Of a stretch of DNA of 64,000 nucleotides, positions 1 to 7,127 are shown piece by piece (positions within the stretch are counted from its first letter, which is position 1; the number at the start of each line of letters is the position of its first letter). A program made the position numbers and the translations under genes. The DNA comes from Marisimplicoccus sp038110465. GTDB taxonomy: Bacteria; Bacteroidota; Bacteroidia; Flavobacteriales; Flavobacteriaceae. The stretch lies in the NCBI GenBank assembly GCA_038110465.1, contig JAYNJU010000002.1:124001-188000 (forward strand), written 5' to 3'. The notes under the pieces are model-generated. The model was not told the origin of the DNA and did no database searches. It saw only the letters and a list, made by a program, of their open reading frames with translations.

Positions 1-924
1 GCATATGGAGCATCATTTGGTGCAGGAATTAATTTTCAACTTTCAAAAAATATAGCTCTAAATACAGGAATAAGCTATAAGTCCATGGATGAAAAAAATG
101 CATATAGTAATCTTCAACATGTTGTTGGAGTTAAATTTAATTTTGGAAAAGGTGATTCTGATGGTGATGGAGTGCCTGATAAAAAAGATCATTGTCCTGA
201 CCATCCTGGTTTAATTGAACTTAATGGATGTCCTGACTCAGATGGTGATGGAATAAAAGACGATGATGATAAGTGTCCAAATTTAGCTGGATTAAGCTCA
301 ATGAGCGGATGTCCTGACTCAGATGGTGATGGTTTTTCAGATGTAATTGATCCTTGTCCAAACAAAGCTGGAGTTAATGGTCAGTCTTGTCCTGACTCAG
401 ATGGTGATGGAGTTTTAGATAATCTAGATAATTGTCCTAATGAAGCAGGTCTTGAATCAAATGGTGGATGCAAGTTGCCAGACCTTGACAATGATGGTGT
501 TCCAAATATTGATGATAACTGTCCTAATGAAGCAGGTTCTAAAAATCTAAACGGATGCCCTAATCTTCCCAAATCATTAGAGAGCTATTTAAATAAATTC
601 AGTGAAATATTCTTTGATTTCGATAGTTATAATATAAGACAAGAATATATAGAAAACTTAACATTATTAAGCTCTCTGCTTTCAAAATATCAGTATATTA
701 ATTTAAATATTGATGGATATGCATCTAATGAAGGAGAAACTGATTATAACATGAGTTTATCTGAAAGGAGATCATCATCAGTTAAAAATACCATTATAAG
801 TAATGGCATTAATAGCTCAAGATTATTCTCAAGAAATTTTGGAGAGGAGAATCCAATATACCCAAATATTCCTTTAAGTGAAAAAAAGAAAAACAGAAGA
901 GTTTTAATTTCAGTTAAAAATTAA
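1..924 (+). CDS. OmpA family outer-membrane protein with TSP3 repeats (5' partial)
   Basis: The frame is open from the first base, so the gene starts upstream; 307 residues are visible. The first ~50 look like the end of a beta-barrel with alternating polar and hydrophobic residues. About five thrombospondin type-3 calcium-binding repeats follow (window bases ~151-565), each with a DSDGDG-like core and a Cys-Pro pair. The last ~110 residues form an OmpA C-terminal domain with a GYASNEG loop, the NMSLSERR helix and a final NRR, which in this family binds peptidoglycan diaminopimelate. The inferred role is tethering the outer membrane to the cell wall. The stop codon lies in a TTAA palindrome shared with the convergent gene. 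The first codon cannot be placed. Confidence 0.93.
   Translation, partial: AYGASFGAGINFQLSKNIALNTGISYKSMDEKNAYSNLQHVVGVKFNFGKGDSDGDGVPDKKDHCPDHPGLIELNGCPDSDGDGIKDDDDKCPNLAGLSSMSGCPDSDGDGFSDVIDPCPNKAGVNGQSCPDSDGDGVLDNLDNCPNEAGLESNGGCKLPDLDNDGVPNIDDNCPNEAGSKNLNGCPNLPKSLESYLNKFSEIFFDFDSYNIRQEYIENLTLLSSLLSKYQYINLNIDGYASNEGETDYNMSLSERRSSSVKNTIISNGINSSRLFSRNFGEENPIYPNIPLSEKKKNRRVLISVKN
151..565 (+). repeat. Thrombospondin type-3 coding repeat array
   Basis: Imperfect repeats of roughly 70-80 nt encode the calcium-binding stalk of the OmpA protein. A 23-nt core coding for C-P-D-S-D-G-D-G occurs in near-identical form at about 229-251, 310-332 and 388-410. The identical codons suggest recent copying between units, so copy number may differ between strains. 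Confidence 0.85.
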
Positions 925-2360
925 ATACCTAATTCCCAACCTTCTCTATAGTTCCTAGTTAAAAACTGGTTAGCCTCATCTAAGTTAGTAATTACCATAT
1001 TCTTAGAATCGTAGAGTAATCTCTTTTTACCTATATTAACATTACTTCTTGGAGACCTTTTAAGTAAACTACTTCTTATAGCTACATTACCTAGAAGAAC
1101 AATTTCTGATAAAGGACCCGCAAAATCAAAGTTAGAGGTTAAATTATTATACTTTTCACTACCATATCCATCTTTAATAGCATCTATCCAGTATGATTGA
1201 TGGCCAAATTCAACTGAGTTAATTTCAGAAATTACACCTTTTTCTACTGCACCATCGTAACCATTTACATAAAGTCTAGCATTAATTCCATAATTATCAC
1301 ACCAAATCACACCATTTTCACCTATCATAAGAACTCCATTGTCACCAATATCATCAGTATCTGTAATTATATCAGGTTGAGATGGTCTAAATCCACCATC
1401 CATCCATATCATTTTAACTTCAGAGTCATTTATATCAGATGCTCTAAATTTATATGTTACATAAGAACTTGTAGGACAAGATTCTTCATTAATTTCTGCA
1501 GGAGTAAACATACGAACATAAGGAGGGTTTGCAACACTAGCCTCTACACTAAATGGTTCAAATAACCCCAAAGCTTTTATTGGAACATCCATTATATGAC
1601 ATCCCATATCTCCTAAAGCACCAGTACCATAATCCCAAAAACCTCTCCAATCAAATGCATGAAGACCAGGTGTATAACCGTTGTTTTGGGCAGGTCCTAT
1701 CCATAAGTCCCAATCCATTCCCTCAGGTTTTTGAGAAGGGTCAGGTTGTTGCATAGGAATACCTTGTGCCCAAACAGGTCTATTTGTCCATGTATAAACT
1801 GTGCTTACTTTACCAATTCTACCATCTTTAATCCACTTTTGAATCATTTTTTGCTCTGGATTTGAAGCACCTTGGTTACCCATTTGAGTAACAATTTTAT
1901 TTTTCTTAGCCAATTTTGTCAACATTCTAGCTTCCTTTACATTATGAGTTAATGGCTTTTGAACATAAACATGAATTCCCTTTTCCATTGCAGCTTTAGC
2001 GATATTTGCATGAGTATGATCGGGAGTTGAAATAGTTACCCCATCTAATTGTTCATTTTCAAGCATTTCCTTAAAATCAGTGTAAAACTTTGCATTTGGG
2101 AATTTTTCAATTGCTACTTGAGCTCCGTAAGCGTTTTGATGAACATCACAAAGTGCAACTACATTTTCTCTACCTCCAACACTTGCATGTAAAATATCAG
2201 AATTACCTTTACCATGTAAACCAATTCCAGCAATATTAAGCTTATCACTTGGAGCAGTATATCCAGTACCACCTAAAACATGTCTAGGTACAATAAACAG
2301 TGATGATGCTAATGCTGAATTTTTTATAAATTTTCGTCTAGAATTTCTTTTTGATGACAT
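921..2360 (-). CDS. Gfo/Idh/MocA family oxidoreductase, Tat-exported
   Basis: 479 residues. The N-terminus carries a twin-arginine export signal (SRRKFIK, then a short hydrophobic stretch ending near VLGG), so the protein probably folds with its cofactor before export. A Rossmann segment (IAGIGLHGKGNSD) follows at about residues 43-55, and the VQKPL box stands where the family's EKP catalytic lysine lies. The C-terminal half fits the GFO_IDH_MocA substrate domain. Bacteroidota homologues act as NAD(P)-dependent dehydrogenases on sugars or inositols; the substrate cannot be told from sequence. It lies downstream of the DUF3089 gene on the same strand (29-nt gap), probably one transcript. Its stop overlaps that of the OmpA gene. 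Confidence 0.9.
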   Translation of the reverse strand: MSSKRNSRRKFIKNSALASSLFIVPRHVLGGTGYTAPSDKLNIAGIGLHGKGNSDILHASVGGRENVVALCDVHQNAYGAQVAIEKFPNAKFYTDFKEMLENEQLDGVTISTPDHTHANIAKAAMEKGIHVYVQKPLTHNVKEARMLTKLAKKNKIVTQMGNQGASNPEQKMIQKWIKDGRIGKVSTVYTWTNRPVWAQGIPMQQPDPSQKPEGMDWDLWIGPAQNNGYTPGLHAFDWRGFWDYGTGALGDMGCHIMDVPIKALGLFEPFSVEASVANPPYVRMFTPAEINEESCPTSSYVTYKFRASDINDSEVKMIWMDGGFRPSQPDIITDTDDIGDNGVLMIGENGVIWCDNYGINARLYVNGYDGAVEKGVISEINSVEFGHQSYWIDAIKDGYGSEKYNNLTSNFDFAGPLSEIVLLGNVAIRSSLLKRSPRSNVNIGKKRLLYDSKNMVITNLDEANQFLTRNYREGWELGI

Positions 2361-2389
2361 AATCTTAATGTTTTTTTAGTGAATGAAAT

Positions 2390-3412
2390 TTAGTAATTAT
2401 TTTTTAAAAACCATTGATCAACTCTAAGTTTTGCATTTTCACTTATATCAAGCCAAAAAAGATTGATGTCAGCAAAATGATAACTCTTAATAGGCATTAG
2501 AAAAAATTTTCCGGGTACATTTGGCAGTGATGACCAAACAATTCCGTCTATTAGTTTAATCCTTAAATTATTTGAAAAAATTTTCATATTCCTATATAGT
2601 AAACCTTTATGTTGATCTTTTGAAGCTTCTTTTGCAGAATCCCATGTTATAGGGTTTGAAGTAACTCCTCCCATGAACCACCCTTCATAACTTTTTTTAT
2701 TTGGATATTTATTATACTTGTAAGTATTCCAAGATACAAATCCTCCAGTTTCTTCTGGTGAAATCATTGGCTTTATAAATTGAAACTCATCAGGATCTAC
2801 CTTAATTCCTACCAGATAAGCAGCGATCATTTTATTTTGTAATTCTTGTCCATCGATGATTTCTTTAATTAATCTTTTAGCATGAACTGTACCTTGGCTA
2901 TGAGAGGCTAAAATAAAAGGCCTGTCTTTATTATAATTTTCTAAAAAAAATTCAAAAGATCTTTTAATATCTGAGTAAGCTAAATCAAGTGCTTTTTTTC
3001 CTTCTGATTCAAATTTATTATTAAACACCCTGATATGAGCTTGCCTATAGAATGGGACATATAAGTTTCCTGCTTCTAACCATGCTGATGCTTGATATTT
3101 TACAGGTCTATTTAATACATCTAACCTTATGTCTTCATCCCATATATTAGAATTCCATTCTTTTTGATTTTTTCCATCTATTAGTGTTGGGTATATAAAA
3201 AAAACATCCGCCTTCTTTTCAAAATTAAATTGCACTAAATCATCTAGCTGAATTGGAAGCTTATTAGGAAGTACAGCCCAAGAATTATCTTTACTATAAT
3301 CAGGAGCAGCTATTTCAGGACTCTTTTCAAATTCATATGTATTATGAGTTAATTTACATCCAGTAATAAACCACACCAGTATATAAACTTTTATTAAATT
3401 TCTTTTAAACAT
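2390..3412 (-). CDS. DUF3089 lipoprotein, alpha/beta-hydrolase-like
   Basis: 340 residues with a lipoprotein signal ending in a WFITGC lipobox, so it is predicted to be lipidated at Cys19. The DUF3089 signature is present: a DYSKDNSWAVLP segment near residue 40, ADVFFIYPT near 68, and an ASHSQGT nucleophile elbow near 167 in which Ser is the likely catalytic residue. Family members are assumed to be serine hydrolases, but no substrate is established. It is divergent from sodC with only 21 nt between starts. A TACTTTTG box on the minus strand at 3450-3457, inside the sodC coding start, is a possible -7 element. Confidence 0.88.
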   Translation of the reverse strand: MFKRNLIKVYILVWFITGCKLTHNTYEFEKSPEIAAPDYSKDNSWAVLPNKLPIQLDDLVQFNFEKKADVFFIYPTLIDGKNQKEWNSNIWDEDIRLDVLNRPVKYQASAWLEAGNLYVPFYRQAHIRVFNNKFESEGKKALDLAYSDIKRSFEFFLENYNKDRPFILASHSQGTVHAKRLIKEIIDGQELQNKMIAAYLVGIKVDPDEFQFIKPMISPEETGGFVSWNTYKYNKYPNKKSYEGWFMGGVTSNPITWDSAKEASKDQHKGLLYRNMKIFSNNLRIKLIDGIVWSSLPNVPGKFFLMPIKSYHFADINLFWLDISENAKLRVDQWFLKNNY

Positions 3413-3421
3413 ATATTATAT

Positions 3422-3429
3422 TAAATTTG
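3422..3429 (+). promoter_or_regulatory. -7 promoter box of sodC (TAAATTTG)
   Basis: An exact match to the Bacteroidota TAnnTTTG element. A TTTC at 3399-3402 with a 19-nt spacer may act as the -33 box. Only four bases separate the box from the sodC ATG, so transcription should begin at or within about a base of the start codon. Confidence 0.6.
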
Positions 3430-3433
3430 AATT

Positions 3434-3967
3434 ATGAAAATTACCAGATCAAAAGTAGTTATATTTTCACTATTACTTTTAATGTTAAGTTGTAATAATA
3501 ATGAAGAAATAATTACTATAAAAAAAACTATTAAACCTTTAAATAATTCATCTATTTCTGGAACTATCAGTTTAACTCAAAAAAAAGACTCTGTTTTTCT
3601 GGAGGCTCATATTTTTGGTCTAAAACCTGGTATTAAAGCCATACATATTCATGAAAATGGCGACTGCTCATCAAATGATGGATTAAGTGCAGGTGGACAC
3701 TGGAATCCAACAAGTCAAAAACATAGTAAATGGGGAGATGAAACAGGATTTCATTTAGGTGATATAGGAAACTTTAATATTGACTCTATTGGTCATGGAA
3801 TGGTAAATTTCAGTAATGATCTTTGGTGTCTTGGTTGTAAGTCAAGCAATGATTTAATGAATAAATCTATTATTATTCATAATGGAGAAGATGACTTTTT
3901 ATCACAACCATCTGGGGCTGCAGGAATGAGATTGGGTTGTCTTGAGATATCAACTGAAGTTAAATAA
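3434..3967 (+). CDS. sodC: Superoxide dismutase [Cu-Zn], lipoprotein
   Basis: 177 residues. A short signal peptide ends in a LLMLSC lipobox, so the enzyme is predicted to be membrane-anchored outside the cytoplasm. It dismutates superoxide to hydrogen peroxide and oxygen. The metal ligands are recognisable: HIH near residue 74, GGHWNP near 92, a further His in SQKHSKW, the GFHLGD segment, and IIIHNGEDD near 153. The ending SGAAGMRLGC carries the conserved Arg and the disulfide Cys. The peroxide regulator gene oxyR lies one gene downstream, giving a small oxidative-stress cluster. The mRNA is probably leaderless (see promoter). Confidence 0.95.
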   Translation: MKITRSKVVIFSLLLLMLSCNNNEEIITIKKTIKPLNNSSISGTISLTQKKDSVFLEAHIFGLKPGIKAIHIHENGDCSSNDGLSAGGHWNPTSQKHSKWGDETGFHLGDIGNFNIDSIGHGMVNFSNDLWCLGCKSSNDLMNKSIIIHNGEDDFLSQPSGAAGMRLGCLEISTEVK

Positions 3968-3977
3968 ATTAAATTCT

Positions 3978-4685
3978 CTAATCTATTATTTTTTCTAGTT
4001 CTGATGTTATTTCATCTATACTTTTATTAGACAAACTTTTGTTTAAAGGTTTATAGATCTCAATTGAAAATTCTTTTTTTCTATTAATAACTTTTAAGCC
4101 ATTTCTTTGAAAAACCTCATTAAAACCAGTAATCTTAACAGGGACAATTAAGGGACTATTGTTTTTAATAGTGTGTGCTGTTCCCTTTCTTACAGGTTTG
4201 CTATTATCAGTAGTTCCCCTTGGAAATGTAATAACCCAACCATCTTTCAGAGCAAGTTCAATATTACTTGGATCTTCTGGTCTAATATCTCTATGTATAT
4301 CTTTACCAGATTCTCTCCAACTTCTCTGAACCAAAACAGCTCCAGCATATGTTAAAAGTTTAGTTATGAATGATTTTTTCATTGTTTCAAAAGAAGCTAT
4401 ATAATAAAGGTTAGTTTTTGGACTGAGAAGATATTTTGGTTTCTTAACTGTATCAATTTTTCCTTTGACAGATGAATTAAATACATGTAACATTGCTATT
4501 ACATCATAAAAATAAGTTTGATGATTAGAAACGAATAAAACATTTTGAGTGGGAAGATTCATTAAATTTTTAGAACCTTTTATAATGAATCTTTTACTTC
4601 TAAAAGTTCGATGAGTAATACTACCCACTAGTGCAATTATTATTCTTTTAAGGAATAATGTTTGACCAAAAATATTTTTTTTCAA
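3978..4685 (-). CDS. PlsC-like lysophospholipid acyltransferase, atypical motifs
   Basis: Resembles 1-acyl-glycerol-3-phosphate acyltransferases (PlsC), which transfer an acyl chain to a lysophospholipid at the membrane. The first motif reads NHQTYFYD, with five residues between His and Asp instead of the usual four, and the FPEGTR box is FPRGTT. Both changes keep the fold but alter key positions, so the substrate is uncertain. The longest reading begins at 4814 (TTG) and would run across the oxyR start. I prefer the TTG at 4685 because a perfect minus-strand TAAATTTG box (4703-4710) lies 17 nt upstream of it, leaving the oxyR promoter free; a TTG at 4781 is a second option. The 5' end is therefore provisional. 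Confidence 0.8.
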   Translation of the reverse strand: MKKNIFGQTLFLKRIIIALVGSITHRTFRSKRFIIKGSKNLMNLPTQNVLFVSNHQTYFYDVIAMLHVFNSSVKGKIDTVKKPKYLLSPKTNLYYIASFETMKKSFITKLLTYAGAVLVQRSWRESGKDIHRDIRPEDPSNIELALKDGWVITFPRGTTDNSKPVRKGTAHTIKNNSPLIVPVKITGFNEVFQRNGLKVINRKKEFSIEIYKPLNKSLSNKSIDEITSELEKIID

Positions 4686-4702
4686 ATTGTAAAAATTCGA
4701 TT

Positions 4703-4710
4703 CAAATTTA
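4703..4710 (-). promoter_or_regulatory. -7 promoter box of the PlsC-like gene (TAAATTTG)
   Basis: An exact TAnnTTTG match on the minus strand, 17 nt before the preferred TTG start at 4685. The only TTTG-like -33 candidate has a long spacer (about 25 nt). The position argues for the shorter form of the acyltransferase. Confidence 0.45.
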
Positions 4711-4749
4711 TGAATATTAGCTAATCTGGATTTAACAAAATTTTTAAAT

Positions 4750-4777
4750 TTTGATAGTATTATTTTATTTAGTTTTG
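4750..4777 (+). promoter_or_regulatory. Promoter of oxyR (TTTG-N16-TAGTTTTG)
   Basis: TTTG at 4750-4753 and TAGTTTTG at 4770-4777 match the Bacteroidota -33/-7 elements with a slightly short spacer. The box ends 22 nt before the oxyR ATG. Confidence 0.5.
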
Positions 4778-4799
4778 ACAATAATAAGTTATTCTTATA

Positions 4800-5732
4800 A
4801 TGACTATAACACAATTGAAATATACTCTAGCAGTTGCAGAATATGGTAACTTTACAACTGCTTCTAATAAATGTTTTGTTACACAACCAACTTTAAGTAT
4901 GCAGGTTCAAAAACTTGAAGAAGAATTAGGTATTACAATATTTGATAGATATACCAAACCATTAAAAGTAACTGACATTGGCGCAAAAGTTTTAATTCAA
5001 GCTAGAAGAATAATTGAAGAATCATCTAGAATGAATGATGTTATCTCAGAAGAAAAAGGTATCATTGGTGGCACTCTCAAAGTTGGGATTATTCCTACTG
5101 TAAGTTCAACTTTATTGCCTTTATTTTTGAATATATTTCTAAAAAAACATAAAGATATAACACTCAAAATTGAGGAATATAACACCGATGTTTTAATTCA
5201 AAAGCTAGCAGATAGAACTATAGATTGTGCTGTTGCAGCAACTCCATTAAATAATTCAGATATTATAGAAAAGCCATTATATTATGAGCCTTTTATAGCA
5301 TATGTTCCCCCGCATCATCACTTATCAGGTAATAAATCTCTTGACACTGAAGATTTAACTAATAGCAATCTCCTTATATTAGAGGATGGACATTGTTTTA
5401 GGGATCAGGTGATGAATCTTTGTTCATTTGAAGACCTTAATCAGCAGTATGAACTAAAGAGTGGTAGCTTTGAAACTCTAATTAATCTATCAAATAATGG
5501 TCCTTGGATGACAATTATACCTTATCTACACTCTCAGAACTTATCAAATACTAATAAAAATAATCTTATTGGTTTCCAGGAACCATCCCCAGCAAGAGAA
5601 ATAAGTATGATATATTCAAAAAGTCAACTTAAGCTTCCTGTAATTAATGCACTTACATCCACAATTTCTTCTGTGATTAGGGGTCAAATTAAATATAACG
5701 ACATTAAAATAATGTCACCTGTTTCAGTATAA
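4800..5732 (+). CDS. oxyR: LysR-type hydrogen-peroxide sensor OxyR
   Basis: 310 residues. The N-terminal winged helix (about residues 1-60, LKYTLAVAEYGNFTTAS and QPTLSMQVQKLEEELG) is a LysR DNA-binding domain, followed by a linker and a periplasmic-binding-like sensor domain. Two cysteines in EDGHCFRDQVMNLC are nine residues apart, the spacing of Cys199 and Cys208 in E. coli OxyR, which form the peroxide-sensing disulfide. This residue match is what distinguishes OxyR from other LysR proteins. It is expected to activate peroxide-defence genes. The divergent acyltransferase gene lies upstream and the tRNA-Pro promoter begins 20 nt downstream. Confidence 0.93.
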   Translation: MTITQLKYTLAVAEYGNFTTASNKCFVTQPTLSMQVQKLEEELGITIFDRYTKPLKVTDIGAKVLIQARRIIEESSRMNDVISEEKGIIGGTLKVGIIPTVSSTLLPLFLNIFLKKHKDITLKIEEYNTDVLIQKLADRTIDCAVAATPLNNSDIIEKPLYYEPFIAYVPPHHHLSGNKSLDTEDLTNSNLLILEDGHCFRDQVMNLCSFEDLNQQYELKSGSFETLINLSNNGPWMTIIPYLHSQNLSNTNKNNLIGFQEPSPAREISMIYSKSQLKLPVINALTSTISSVIRGQIKYNDIKIMSPVSV

Positions 5733-5751
5733 TTTTATATTAAATTAATTA

Positions 5752-5782
5752 TTTGTCTTAAAGCTAATTAAGCTTATATTTG
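5752..5782 (+). promoter_or_regulatory. Promoter of tRNA-Pro(UGG)
   Basis: TTTG at 5752-5755, a 19-nt spacer and TATATTTG at 5775-5782 are a perfect Bacteroidota housekeeping promoter. The box ends 11 nt before the mature tRNA, leaving a short 5' leader for RNase P. Confidence 0.8.
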
Positions 5783-5793
5783 CACATCATTTT

Positions 5794-5868
5794 CGGGGTG
5801 TAGCGTAGCCCGGTTATCGCGCCGCGTTTGGGACGCGGAGGTCGCAGGTTCGAATCCTGCCACCCCGA
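5794..5868 (+). tRNA. tRNA-Pro (anticodon UGG)
   Basis: 75 nt that fold into a full cloverleaf. The acceptor stem pairs CGGGGTG with CACCCCG (5861-5867), followed by discriminator A. The anticodon stem is CCGCG/CGCGG with loop TTTGGGA, giving anticodon TGG at 5829-5831. The T arm is GCAGG-TTCGAAT-CCTGC. The CCA tail is not encoded (ACA follows), so the nucleotidyltransferase at 38945 or an equivalent must add it. Confidence 0.97.
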
Positions 5869-5874
5869 CATATT

Positions 5875-5904
5875 AAACCAATTATTTATGTAATTGGTTT
5901 TTTT
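5875..5904 (+). terminator. Hairpin with T-tract between the two proline tRNAs
   Basis: AAACCAATTA and TAATTGGTTT form a 10-bp stem around a TTTATG loop, followed directly by TTTT. It has the form of an intrinsic terminator for tRNA-Pro(UGG). Confidence 0.65.
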
Positions 5905-5923
5905 ATTTAAATTAACATTTATT

Positions 5924-5997
5924 CGGGATGTGGCGCAGCTCGGTAGCGCACACGCATGGGGTGCGTGGGGTCGCAGGTTCAAATCCTGTCATCCCGA
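5924..5997 (+). tRNA. tRNA-Pro (anticodon GGG)
   Basis: 74-nt cloverleaf: acceptor CGGGATG/CATCCCG with discriminator A, D stem GCGC/GCGC, anticodon stem CACGC/GCGTG with loop ATGGGGT giving anticodon GGG at 5958-5960, and T arm GCAGG-TTCAAAT-CCTGT. The anticodon arm resembles E. coli tRNA-Pro(GGG). CCA is not encoded. I found no good promoter of its own, so it may depend on readthrough of the hairpin upstream. Confidence 0.96.
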
Positions 5998-6027
5998 CTA
6001 TTTTTAGCTTTATCGTATATTTATTTA

Positions 6028-7095
6028 GTGACTTCAAATAAAAAATTAATTTCTAAAAAGAAACCTTTCTTTCCTATTTCTGAAAAGTTAGAAAACTTTT
6101 TAAAAACACATGATAGATGGATTGGAGATGTTATTTCTTATAACGATTTGTTGAGATATACTGAGGTAGTAAACATTTATGATAAAAATAATGATGATAC
6201 TCTATGGGTCAGATTAATATATAACGAGTCTGAAAGACTTGAAATTGAAAATAATTTAAAAATAGTATATACTTTATTACACTCAGATGGAAACCCTTCT
6301 TCAATTCCATATTTGAATATTGATTCAATTGATTACTGCACATTTGGAAATTCAAAGCCATTTAGAATTAAAGTTAGAAATATTCTAAATGATAACTTTA
6401 TATATTTTTATGTTAAACAGACTGATGCATCAAGAGTTTATGGTATTGAATTTGAACATATGTTATCTCCAAGAAACCTTAATTATCTAGTAAATAACGC
6501 TTCTCTAATTGAAGAACATATAGCTGGAATTCCTGGTGACATATTCATAAAAGATTATTTACCTAAATGCACAGATTATCAAAAATCTCAAATAGCTAAA
6601 GAATATGTCAAATTCAATGAAAGATGTATGATTAGGCTTTTAGGTGATATGAGATCCTATAATTATGTTGTAATACCCATTCATGATTTTGATCAAGTAA
6701 TTTATAAAATAAGGGCTATTGACTTTGATCAACAATCCTATGAGGGTAAACTTTCAGTATACAGGCCTCAATTTTTTAAAGAAAATCAGGCTATGATGGA
6801 TATTGTTAGACAGAAATTGAAAACTGATTCAATAGTACAATATAAAATTGAAGAGAGATCAACTATCTCTAGAAGATTAATTATATCTGATGATAGAATG
6901 AAATTACTACTAAATATCATGAAAGTTGATCAATTAAGTACTTCAGATAATATTAATTCATTAAAAACAGAAATTTTTAGATTTACTAATGAAGAAAAAT
7001 TTAAGCAATGTAAATCTATGGGAGATATAATGTTTCAATCATTAAACTATCTAAAGAGAAATTATCAAAATGTTAGTTTAATAGACCTTATTTAA
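6028..7095 (+). CDS. Conserved-looking protein of unknown function
   Basis: About 355 residues from the GTG at 6028. The longer reading starts inside tRNA-Pro(GGG) and is rejected. No signal peptide or membrane segment is visible, so the protein is probably cytoplasmic. It is rich in charged and aromatic residues, with a block RLLGDMRSYNYVVIPIHDFD and then IRAIDFDQQSYEGK near residues 210-240. The GD-x-R plus x-DFD pattern is faintly kinase-like, but I do not recognise the family and assign no function. The next gene starts 32 nt downstream on the same strand. Confidence 0.75.
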   Translation: MTSNKKLISKKKPFFPISEKLENFLKTHDRWIGDVISYNDLLRYTEVVNIYDKNNDDTLWVRLIYNESERLEIENNLKIVYTLLHSDGNPSSIPYLNIDSIDYCTFGNSKPFRIKVRNILNDNFIYFYVKQTDASRVYGIEFEHMLSPRNLNYLVNNASLIEEHIAGIPGDIFIKDYLPKCTDYQKSQIAKEYVKFNERCMIRLLGDMRSYNYVVIPIHDFDQVIYKIRAIDFDQQSYEGKLSVYRPQFFKENQAMMDIVRQKLKTDSIVQYKIEERSTISRRLIISDDRMKLLLNIMKVDQLSTSDNINSLKTEIFRFTNEEKFKQCKSMGDIMFQSLNYLKRNYQNVSLIDLI

Positions 7096-7127
7096 ATAAC
7101 TTTATTGAACTTAAAAAATTGATTAAA

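Noticed and set aside
381..572. Minus-strand frame opposite the TSP3 repeats
   Set aside because: It is a shadow of the repeated DNA; its apparent repeats mirror the plus-strand units.
5764..5982. Minus-strand reading frame of 72 codons across the tRNA genes
   Set aside because: It is the complement of two tRNAs and gives a Pro/Arg-rich sequence of the kind produced by tRNA antisense translation.
5956..6027. Protein start inside tRNA-Pro(GGG) for the following unknown gene
   Set aside because: These codons lie in the anticodon, T and acceptor arms of a well-formed tRNA. The GTG at 6028 gives a normal start.
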